Of a stretch of DNA of 64,000 bases, positions 33,475 to 40,239 are shown one piece after another. The number at the start of each line of letters is the position of its first letter. Position 1 is the first letter of the stretch. A program made the translations under genes and the position numbers. Source of the stretch: Isoptericola croceus (lineage in GTDB: Bacteria; Actinomycetota; Actinomycetes; Actinomycetales; Cellulomonadaceae); the NCBI RefSeq assembly GCF_029382255.1, contig NZ_JARLLG010000008.1, positions 62,001 through 126,000 of the forward strand, written 5' to 3'. The notes below the pieces were generated by a model. It had not been told where the DNA came from. It searched no databases and was given only the letters and a program-made list of their open reading frames with translations.

Positions 33475-33981
33475 TCAGTCGATCCACAGAGACCGAAGCG
33501 ACGCCGCGACGTCGCTGGTGGTTCGGTCATCTGTACTGACGCGATGCACGTTCGCAGAGGAGCGCTCATCCAAGATGGCTGCGGCAGTCGCGGAACGCTC
33601 GATGTGGGTGCGAAGCGATTCTCCGTCCTCTCGACGCGACAGTCGGGACTGAACCGTGCCGTCGGATGCTGTGAGGAGTACCGATGTCACGTGCGGTTGG
33701 TCACCCATCGCGGCTGCGATCTCGTCAGCTTCCAGGATGGCGACCGTGTTCGTGTAGATCAGACGGCGGTAGCCAAGGTCGCGGTAGTTCGCCCAGACCG
33801 CGGCGAGGTTGCGCGCGGCCAACCGGTGCTCCCACGGTTCAGGCCACGCAAGGCCAAGGGCGTCCCCCTCGATCACTGCGTGCTTGATGCCTTCGGCAGC
33901 AAGAAGATCGTGGAGCGCGAACGCCGCCGACGACTTCCCGACTCCAGATCGACCGGAGACCAGCAACAGTTCGGAGATCAC
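33475..33981 (-). CDS. P-loop ATP-binding protein, AAA/nucleotide-kinase-like
   Basis: 168 residues. It opens MISELLLVSGRSGVGKSSAA with an intact Walker A (GRSGVGKS) and has HAVIEGDALGLAWPEPWEHR, resembling small kinases that phosphorylate adenylyl or sugar groups, and LSRREDGESLRTHIERS as a lid-like arginine-rich helix. The exact substrate is unknown. It is isolated from its neighbours, with about 190 bases upstream holding no gene. Codon use is less GC-biased than in neighbouring genes, which suggests transfer. Confidence 0.7.
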   Translation of the reverse strand: MISELLLVSGRSGVGKSSAAFALHDLLAAEGIKHAVIEGDALGLAWPEPWEHRLAARNLAAVWANYRDLGYRRLIYTNTVAILEADEIAAAMGDQPHVTSVLLTASDGTVQSRLSRREDGESLRTHIERSATAAAILDERSSANVHRVSTDDRTTSDVAASLRSLWID

Positions 33982-34169
33982 GAGGCATCACCCTACGGCC
34001 TGCTGTGGTGAGACTGACTGGACGCAAGGCGGCCACCGCGTCAGGGTTCGTCGCTTGCGTGGAACAACAAGCCCGTGGCGGCGGCCGTGGCACACAGAGT
34101 GGCGGCTGGCCGGTGGCGTGCGGAGCTCGCGTCCGCGTTGGGACGGATCTCGGGCCAGTACTCGCCGCA

Positions 34170-34190
34170 CTAGTACTACAGCCGTAGATC
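34170..34190 (+). repeat. 21-bp boundary repeat, copy 2
   Basis: Identical in all 21 bases, and in orientation, to copy 1 at 33379-33399. On the minus strand its CTGTAG provides the stop of a short membrane-protein fragment. Confidence 0.9.
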
Positions 34191-34349
34191 AGGTCGCTGA
34201 CCGTGGGTGATGTCGTCCCGTCGCTGGGAGTGGGCTTGTTGCTGGTGGCGCCGTCGTCCGAGGACCTGCTGCAGGGCCAGTTGCGTCACGACGGCTCCGG
34301 CCAGCGCGACGCCGAAGCCGGGCGCTATGCCGAGCCTGTCCACCAGCAT
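34176..34349 (-). pseudogene. fragment of a membrane protein ending in repeat copy 2
   Basis: From the only in-frame ATG the frame gives 57 residues; open frame extends upstream without a start. The sequence GLPGFAVFCFLVSMLVDRLG, then IAPGFGVALAGAVVTQLALQ, shows two membrane segments followed by a basic, glutamine-rich tail whose last residues (PDLRL) come from the repeat. I do not recognise the family. It looks like the 3' end of a larger membrane-protein gene fused to the repeat; a small genuine protein is the alternative. Confidence 0.4.
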
Positions 34350-34401
34350 CGAGACCAGGAAGCAGAAGACCGCGAAGCCGGGCAGACCGGCTAGCGGTTC
34401 C

Positions 34402-34417
34402 CTGGTACTACTGCCGT
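34402..34417 (+). repeat. degenerate copy of the boundary repeat
   Basis: CTGGTACTACTGCCGT matches 14 of the first 16 bases of the 21-bp repeat, then diverges. On the minus strand it contains the TAG stop of the SRPBCC gene, at the same relative position as the stop in copy 2. Confidence 0.55.
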
Positions 34418-34869
34418 TCGGCCTTCGCGGCGATGTCGTGCAGGTCCTTCGCCATCGCCTTCTCGGTGGCCTTGGCGCCGAGCGTGCCGAACAGGGCCCA
34501 CAGCGCCTTCTGCATCGGGTTGGTCCGCGCCTGGACGGCTGTGAAGCTCATCCTGAGGCGGGTGGTGTCCGCGGTGGGCGTCAGCGTGAACTCGGTGACG
34601 TAGTGGACGCCCGAGGAGTCCGCCTCGACCACGGTGCGTGTCGGTTCCTCGGCGAGGGTGACCTCCAACTGCTGGGTGTCCTCCCTGCCGAACATTCGAC
34701 GGGTCTCGCGCCACTTGGTGCCCACGCGATAGGGCCCCTCGGTGACCGGCTCCACCTTCGTCACCCCGGCCAGCGTCTCGTCGGCATGCGCGATGTCGGT
34801 GAGGACCGCCCACACCCGTTCGGCGGGTGCCCGTACCAGGCGTTCGACTTCAGTCCGGTGACCGGTCAT
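34408..34869 (-). CDS. SRPBCC-family protein
   Basis: 153 residues: RTEVERLVRAPAERVWAVLT, then VGTKWRETRRMFGREDTQQL and EFTLTPTADTTRLRMSFTAV, a typical START-like sheet plus C-terminal helix ending AKAERQ. It is downstream of the ABC exporter genes on the same strand, 73 bases after the permease, so it may be co-transcribed. Its stop codon is in the degenerate repeat. Ligand unknown. Confidence 0.7.
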   Translation of the reverse strand: MTGHRTEVERLVRAPAERVWAVLTDIAHADETLAGVTKVEPVTEGPYRVGTKWRETRRMFGREDTQQLEVTLAEEPTRTVVEADSSGVHYVTEFTLTPTADTTRLRMSFTAVQARTNPMQKALWALFGTLGAKATEKAMAKDLHDIAAKAERQ

Positions 34870-34942
34870 CTGTCTCCTCTTCTCCCACTCGTGGCCGGAG
34901 TCTGACAGGTCGTGGCCTGGCCGCCTGCGCGACCGGTGCTAC

Positions 34943-35791
34943 TCACCGTACCCACTGGACGGCGGCCTCGCGGGCGGCCTGCACCTGGGAGCCGGTCGAG
35001 CGGCGCGACATCCGACGCAGCACGTGCGGCGTCACGACGGCGCCCACGACCGCCCAGGCGCCGAGGACCAGCACCGTCTCGAGTGTGCGCCAGCTCCCGC
35101 CGAGCTCGAGGGCGGCGGCCGAGTCGGGAAGGAACGCGGACCGCATCCCCAGGCCGAGCCAGTACATCGGGAACAGCTGGGCGGCCACCTGCACCCAGCC
35201 CCACAGCTGCTGGATCGGGTAGAAGATGCCGGAGATCCCGGCCAGCACCATCACCGGCAGCATCCCCCAGGTGCCGACCTTCTGCGCGCTGGGAACCAGC
35301 GCCCCGATCACCATGCCGATCGGCATGGCGGCGAGCAGGCCGAGCAGCAGCACCCACCCCACGGTGAGCCAGCCCGAGCTGTCGGCCATCAAGTTCTCGA
35401 ACAGCAAGAAGCTCGGAAGCAGGATCAGGACCATCTGCGGAAGCAGACTCAGGGTATGGAAGACCAGCTGACCCGTGAAGTAGCCGGCCAACCCATGGGG
35501 CACCGCCCTGTGCCGCAACAGGGTGCCATCCTCCTTCTCCATGGCAAGGGCGTACGCCGGGCCGACCACGACGCCGAAGGCGATGAACGCTCCGAGGATG
35601 CTCGGCAGCATCACCGAGGGGAACAGCAGGTCGGTTCCGTCGACCTCGGTGTTGCGGCCCAGGAACAGGTAGCCGACCGCGAGGAGCGCGGTGAACAGGT
35701 AGAACCCCTGATCCTGGCTGCTGCGGACGCTCTGGACGAACTCTCTCCACCCTCTGCGCAAGCCGAGGCGCACGGCGTGCTGCGCCTTCAC
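34943..35791 (-). CDS. ABC-2 type exporter permease
   Basis: 282 residues with six membrane segments: FYLFTALLAVGYLFLGRNTE, VMLPSILGAFIAFGVVVGPA, GLAGYFTGQLVFHTLSLLPQ, VGWVLLLGLLAAMPIGMVIG, LPVMVLAGISGIFYPIQQLW and LETVLVLGAWAVVGAVVTPH. ALAMEKEDGTLLRHRAVPHG is the usual ABC-2 EKE-type coupling loop. It overlaps the ATPase gene by four bases. Exported substrate is unknown (drug or natural product are typical). Confidence 0.85.
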   Translation of the reverse strand: MKAQHAVRLGLRRGWREFVQSVRSSQDQGFYLFTALLAVGYLFLGRNTEVDGTDLLFPSVMLPSILGAFIAFGVVVGPAYALAMEKEDGTLLRHRAVPHGLAGYFTGQLVFHTLSLLPQMVLILLPSFLLFENLMADSSGWLTVGWVLLLGLLAAMPIGMVIGALVPSAQKVGTWGMLPVMVLAGISGIFYPIQQLWGWVQVAAQLFPMYWLGLGMRSAFLPDSAAALELGGSWRTLETVLVLGAWAVVGAVVTPHVLRRMSRRSTGSQVQAAREAAVQWVR

Positions 35792-36705
35792 CGGGTCACC
35801 TCCCTGAACGACCGGGCCGCTGCCTCGGCATGGCCCGCCTCATGCTGTTGGACGAGGGAAAGGTAGGCGTCCTCCAGGCTCGCCCGCCGCATGTCGAGGT
35901 CGTGCACCGCGTCGCCGCCTTGGGCGAACAGGTCACGGACGAACCCGGTCGGGTCGTCCGTCTGATGCACGAACCGCTCCCCGTCCATGGACCACCGCAC
36001 CTCCGCGGCACCCGCGGCCCGCCGCGCCAGACCGTCCGGCGTATCGTCGGCGACGATGCGACCCCCGGCCAGGATCAACACCCGGTCGGCGAGCTTTTCG
36101 GCCTCGTCCAAGTCGTGCGTGGTGAGCAGGACTGTCGTGTGCTCCAGGCTCACGAGCCGGTGTACGAGCCGGTGGAACTCGCGGCGGGCCTGCGGGTCGA
36201 ACCCTGCGGTCGGCTCATCGAGAAACAACAGCTCCGGGCGCCCGACGATGCCGATGGCCACATCAAGTCGGCGCCGCTGACCACCCGAGAGGGCGGTGAG
36301 CTTACGGTCCGCCAGCTCGGTCAGCCCCACGGTCTCCAGCAGGTCCTCGACGTCGTACGGCCTCGGGCGGCCGGGCGTCGAGTACGGCTCGAAGTAACCG
36401 CCCAACAGGGTCAGAAGCCGGCGCGGCGTCCACCGCGGGTGGTCACGCCACGACTGGAGCACCACACCGGTGTGCGCCCGCCAGTCCTCGTCGGCGTGTG
36501 CCGGGTCCTGGCCGAGCACGCTCACCTCGCCGCCGGAGCGGACCCGGAAGCCCTCCAGGATCTCGATGGTGGTGGTCTTGCCCGCGCCGTTGGGGCCGAG
36601 CAGGCAGACCACCTCGTCGGTGTGGACGTCGAAATCGACCCCGGTGAGCACGTCGTTGTCGCCGTAGCGCATCCGTAGGTCGCGGACCTCGATCACAACC
36701 TCCAC
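35788..36705 (-). CDS. ABC exporter ATP-binding protein
   Basis: 305 residues. Walker A GPNGAGKTTTIEILEGF, Q-loop in TGVVLQSWRDHP, signature LSGGQRRRLDVAIGIVG, Walker B LLFLDEPTAGFDPQARREF and H-loop TTHDLDEAEKLADRV. The C-terminal 90 residues (RWSMDGERFVHQTDDPTGFV) follow the DrrA/CcmA-like drug-exporter pattern. First gene of a three-gene leftward unit (ATPase, permease, SRPBCC). Between its start and repeat copy 4 (36706-36826) I see nothing specific. Confidence 0.9.
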   Translation of the reverse strand: MEVVIEVRDLRMRYGDNDVLTGVDFDVHTDEVVCLLGPNGAGKTTTIEILEGFRVRSGGEVSVLGQDPAHADEDWRAHTGVVLQSWRDHPRWTPRRLLTLLGGYFEPYSTPGRPRPYDVEDLLETVGLTELADRKLTALSGGQRRRLDVAIGIVGRPELLFLDEPTAGFDPQARREFHRLVHRLVSLEHTTVLLTTHDLDEAEKLADRVLILAGGRIVADDTPDGLARRAAGAAEVRWSMDGERFVHQTDDPTGFVRDLFAQGGDAVHDLDMRRASLEDAYLSLVQQHEAGHAEAAARSFREVTR

Positions 36706-36826
36706 CTAAGCCAATCTAGTGAACACCTCGGCCGAGAGCACCCGATGTCCCGGGCAGGCGTTGGGTGGACGGCTGAAGTACTCGTCGTCGCCGTTATCCC
36801 GTCGCTTCCCCGCAGGTCACAGCCAC

Positions 36827-36847
36827 GATCTACGGCTGTAGCACTAG
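36827..36847 (-). repeat. 21-bp boundary repeat, copy 4 (inverted, right end)
   Basis: Read on the minus strand it is CTAGTGCTACAGCCGTAGAT plus C, one mismatch from copies 1 and 2. It marks the right end of the segment and supplies the stop codon of the truncated dehydrogenase gene. Confidence 0.9.
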
Positions 36848-36984
36848 GGCGCGACCGCCGCCTCGTCGGTGTCGGTGAGGACGACGCGCGCGCCCTCGCG
36901 CAACAGCTCGAACGCGGACGCCAGGCCGATGCCCGAGTCCGCTCCGGTGACGACCGCGACGCGTCCTTCGATACCCAGGTCCAC
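36844..36984 (-). pseudogene. truncated short-chain dehydrogenase/reductase gene
   Basis: A GTG start (36982-36984) with GAGGGGAG upstream leads into DLGIEGRVAVVTGADSGIGL, ASAFELLREGARVVLTDTDE and AAVAP, then a TAG within the boundary repeat. This is only the first beta-alpha-beta unit of an SDR (about 46 of some 250 residues); the YxxxK catalytic part is missing. The good start and ribosome site show the 5' end is original and the rest was removed at the repeat. Confidence 0.8.
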
Positions 36985-37084
36985 AGATGCTCCCCTCGTT
37001 CGGCGCGCCGGATCCGACGCGCCGTCATCGTGCCCAGGAGCCCGTGGGCTCGCACGAGGGGACGACCAGCGCCCGCCGGGTCCG

Positions 37085-37777
37085 TCAGGAGCGACCCGGC
37101 ACGGACCGTCGCAAGTAACCCCAGGCGAGGACCATGCACACCGTCCCGTTGGCCAGGCCCAGCGCGACGTCGGCCGGGCAGTGCATCCCGCGATAGATCC
37201 GGGAGGTCCCCACCAGGAGCGGCACCAGCACGCACAGCACGGTGGCCGCGACGCGCAGCACGGGGTGCCGGATGCACTGGGCCAGCATCATGAGGGTGAG
37301 CCACAGCGCGGTGGACGCGCCCGTGTGCCCGCTCGGGAAGCTCGACGTCGGCGGGGCCTCGTCGAGTTGCGGGACGCCCGGGCGTTCGCGTCCGACGAGC
37401 GCGGACGCCGCCACGAACAACGTCGACTGCAAGGAGACCGCGAGCGCCGGCACGAGCGCGAACCACCACTGCCGCGTGCGCCACCACAGGACCGTGACGG
37501 TCAGCACGGTGACGCAGATGACGACCCCTGTCGCCCCGAGGTGCCCGACCCACTCGGTGACCGTGTCGAGCGCCGGGGTCCGGCGGTCGGCGAACCACCC
37601 CTCCACGTGGTCCCCGGCCGGCAGGTCGTCGAGCGGTCCCACGATGAGGAACCCGAGACCCACCAGGACGCACCACCAGGCGGCGGCCGGTGCGAGAGCC
37701 CGGACGGCGAGGTCCCGCACCACGCCGCCCTCGGGCCGGCTGGGGTCGATCTCGTAGCGGCGGACGAACGTGGTCAT
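37085..37777 (-). CDS. PAP2-superfamily membrane phosphatase
   Basis: 230 residues. Phosphatase motifs: ALVGRERPGVPQL (KxxxxxxRP-type, here GRERP), SSFPSGHTGAST (PSGH) and TSRIYRGMHCPADVALGLAN (SRxxxxxHxxxD). Six membrane segments; the active site faces outward in this family. Substrates are lipid or polyprenyl phosphates. It overlaps the next PAP2 gene by four bases, forming a tandem. Confidence 0.88.
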   Translation of the reverse strand: MTTFVRRYEIDPSRPEGGVVRDLAVRALAPAAAWWCVLVGLGFLIVGPLDDLPAGDHVEGWFADRRTPALDTVTEWVGHLGATGVVICVTVLTVTVLWWRTRQWWFALVPALAVSLQSTLFVAASALVGRERPGVPQLDEAPPTSSFPSGHTGASTALWLTLMMLAQCIRHPVLRVAATVLCVLVPLLVGTSRIYRGMHCPADVALGLANGTVCMVLAWGYLRRSVPGRS

Positions 37778-38454
37778 CGAGCCTCCGGCTCGGTGGTGCG
37801 GGTGCTGGTCCAGCCGACGTAGCCCAGGTACGACGCGCCGGCGAACGTGGCACCCAGCAACGTCCCGGCGGCGACGTCGGAGGGGAAGTGCACCCCGAGC
37901 ATGACTCGGTGCACGGCGGTGACCAGGGTCAGCACCGCGGCGAGCACCGGGACCGCGACGCGCCCCCGGCGTCCCCGCAGCGGCCACACGAGCAGGGTCA
38001 GGGTCACCGCGGCGGTCGCCGCTGCCATGGCGTGACCCGACGGGAAGCTGAAGCCGGGCGCCGCCGTGATCGCGTCGTCGACCTGGGGCCGGAGCCGGCC
38101 GACCGCCTCCTTCGCCAGCACCGACAGGGCCCACGCGGCGAGGAGCGTCCCGAAGGCCCACAGCGCCCGGCCTCCCAGGGCGCGGCGTCGCCACACCCAC
38201 AGGCAGAGCAGACCACCGGCGAGCACCACCCAGCGCGGCTGGGTGATCTCCTGCCAGACGACCAGGCCCGCCTCCAGCACGGGACGGTCCCGGGTGGCCT
38301 CGACGGCCGCGGCGACGGCAGCGTGGTCGGCGTCGAGGACACCCGGCGCCTCGGAGCGGACGAGCCAGGCGAGGACCAGCACCGGCAGGAATCCGGCCAG
38401 GCCGACCGCTGCGGCGCGCACCAGGGCGCGGGCCCGGTTCGAGGATCGGGGCAT
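37774..38454 (-). CDS. PAP2-superfamily membrane phosphatase
   Basis: 226 residues. Motifs: LAKEAVGRLRPQV (KxxxxxxRP), FSFPSGHAMAAAT (PSGH) and AVHRVMLGVHFPSDVAAGTL (SR-like H...D). The signature is closer to the canonical undecaprenyl-diphosphatase/lipid phosphatase type than its downstream partner. The N-terminal segment ALVRAAAVGLAGFLPVLVLA is a membrane anchor. Both genes are probably one transcript. Confidence 0.88.
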   Translation of the reverse strand: MPRSSNRARALVRAAAVGLAGFLPVLVLAWLVRSEAPGVLDADHAAVAAAVEATRDRPVLEAGLVVWQEITQPRWVVLAGGLLCLWVWRRRALGGRALWAFGTLLAAWALSVLAKEAVGRLRPQVDDAITAAPGFSFPSGHAMAAATAAVTLTLLVWPLRGRRGRVAVPVLAAVLTLVTAVHRVMLGVHFPSDVAAGTLLGATFAGASYLGYVGWTSTRTTEPEAR

Positions 38455-38525
38455 CAGCGGACGCTAACCCGAGTCGTGGCTGGCCGCAGTCGGTGGCGTG
38501 GACTCGCTGCGTGGCCGTCCGGTGC

Positions 38526-40151
38526 TCAGCGGACCCAGACGTGCAGGTTCTTCTTGACCGACCGCTTGGTCTTCGGTGATCCGGTGTAGACGACCTTGAT
38601 CACGTGGTGGCCGTCGCTGAGCCGAGGGAGCTTCACCTTCCGGGACCCGTCGTGCTTCTTCTTCAACCTGACCTGCTTGACGATCTTGCCGTCGGCCCTG
38701 ATCGTGATCTTGCCGCTCGGGACGACGTCCGACGGCGACTTCACACGCACCTTCACCCGCGCTCGCTGTGGGCCGTTCACCGTCTTGTCGACCACCTTGG
38801 CGCGGACCTTCGTCGTGGCCTTGCGCACCCGGACGGTCTTGTACGTCGTCGACGAGCCGTACCGGCTGTCGCCCGCATAGACGATCCGCAGCTTGGTCTT
38901 GCCGACGGGCAGGCGATGACCGTCGATGTGGACCGTGGTGCGACCCTCCCGACGGATCTTCGCGCTGCCGACCTTCGTGCGCCCCTTGTAGACGGTGACG
39001 GTGCCCGTGGTGAAGTGCCCGTCGTTGACCGACGAGGAGTTCTTCGCGCCCGTCGTGACGAGGAGCCGGTGATCGACGCCCCAGCGCATGGGCCGCTTCT
39101 TCGTCGCCCTGACGCCGCTCGTGACCTTGGCGACGCGGATCGAGACCTCGGCGCGAGTGTTCTCGACGTACGGCGAACCGGTGAGCCGCACCTCGAGCCG
39201 GTGCCGCCCCGGGTCGAGCGCGTCGGAGTCGATGACGAACACCTCCCTGCGGTGCGGCACCTCCCCCGCCCACAGGCGACCCAGACGACGCTTCCCGTCG
39301 TAGAGCTCCAGCGTCCCCTCCACCCGGTCCACGTCCGGGACGTCGACCGCGACCTTCCACCAGGTGTCGTACGGGTGGACGTCGCCTCCTCCGACGACCC
39401 AGGCGTCCAGCTCCCGTTCGGCCCGCAGCACCGAGACGGTCAACGGCGCCCGTGACCGTTGCAGGCCGCCGTGCGGCACGAAGACGACCTCGAGCGACGA
39501 TGCGCCCGGAGCGAGGTCGCCCAGGGAGAGCCGTGCTCGACCGTCCGCGTCAGGCCGCTCCTGATCGACGAGAGCGCCGGTGCTGAGCGACCACAGCTCC
39601 ACCACACCGCTCGGCAGGTGGCCGTCCGGAGCGGTCACCTGGACCTCGACGCCTCCCTTGTCCCCGTAGTGGAGCTCTTCCGGTGCGTCGAGGATGGTCG
39701 TCGTCGTCGGGACCGTTGCCTCCGACACCTCCACCGTGCCGGTCCACTCCGCCGCGGCATACCCGGCCGCCGGGAGGTACCGCACCGTGACGGGGTAAGT
39801 GCCGGCCGCGGGGAACTCGGCATGGATCGGGAGGCGCCCAGAAGCCCACGTGCTCGAACCGGCGTAGTCGATCCCGTCGACCTCGGCGCGGAGCCGACCG
39901 TCGTGCACAAGCGCACCGTCGGGCGTCGTCACCCGCACGTCGAGATGACGCTCACCGGCCGGCCACCATGTCGCGTGCTGGCTGACGCTCAGCGTGGTCG
40001 GGACCAGGTCGCCCGAGCTCGCCGCCCGCGCCCCCGGCGCGACCAGCACCACGCCGGCCAGGGCGAACGCCAGCACCGCGGCGACGAGCCGCATCACCAC
40101 GTGCCTATGGTCCGGGAGGGTCATGGTCCGTACCGCAGCACTGCTGGTCAC
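38526..40151 (-). CDS. secreted multi-domain Ig-like repeat protein
   Basis: 541 residues, GTG start at 40151 chosen because AAGGAG lies 11 bases upstream and TAGGGT (40184-40189) could be its -10. The signal peptide (about 18-43, LVAAVLAFALAGVVLVAPGA) is followed by five or so beta-sandwich repeats of about 95 residues. Recurring units are YPVTVRYLPAAGYAAAEWTG, TKLRIVYAGDSRYGSSTTYK and HVIKVVYTGSPKTKRSVKK, the bacterial Ig-like (Ig3-type) pattern. The C-terminal third is very lysine/arginine-rich, unlike the acidic N-terminal two thirds, and could bind wall polymers. No sorting signal or catalytic domain is seen. Confidence 0.7.
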   Translation of the reverse strand: MTSSAAVRTMTLPDHRHVVMRLVAAVLAFALAGVVLVAPGARAASSGDLVPTTLSVSQHATWWPAGERHLDVRVTTPDGALVHDGRLRAEVDGIDYAGSSTWASGRLPIHAEFPAAGTYPVTVRYLPAAGYAAAEWTGTVEVSEATVPTTTTILDAPEELHYGDKGGVEVQVTAPDGHLPSGVVELWSLSTGALVDQERPDADGRARLSLGDLAPGASSLEVVFVPHGGLQRSRAPLTVSVLRAERELDAWVVGGGDVHPYDTWWKVAVDVPDVDRVEGTLELYDGKRRLGRLWAGEVPHRREVFVIDSDALDPGRHRLEVRLTGSPYVENTRAEVSIRVAKVTSGVRATKKRPMRWGVDHRLLVTTGAKNSSSVNDGHFTTGTVTVYKGRTKVGSAKIRREGRTTVHIDGHRLPVGKTKLRIVYAGDSRYGSSTTYKTVRVRKATTKVRAKVVDKTVNGPQRARVKVRVKSPSDVVPSGKITIRADGKIVKQVRLKKKHDGSRKVKLPRLSDGHHVIKVVYTGSPKTKRSVKKNLHVWVR

Positions 40152-40239
40152 CGAGCTGTTCTCCTTGCGCGTCGTCGCTCCGGGGACCCTAGCGCATCAC
40201 GTCATGAAATCGCCATCTATCGGCCAAAAATACCTCATC

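Larger units (their letters stand above)
33379..36847. mobile_element. 3.5-kb segment bounded by inverted 21-bp repeats (putative island)
   Basis: The ends are inverted copies of one 21-bp sequence with a single mismatch (20 of 21). Inside are a P-loop kinase-like gene, two more repeat copies, a membrane-protein fragment, a SRPBCC gene and an ABC-2 exporter. At the right end a dehydrogenase gene terminates within the repeat. No transposase or integrase is present, so mobility is inference: a cassette moved by a transposase in trans, or recombination between dispersed repeats. Confidence 0.45.

Noticed and set aside
33379-36847. The 21-bp repeats as a CRISPR array.
   Set aside because: Spacing is 770-2640 bp and orientation varies; there are no regular spacers and no cas genes.
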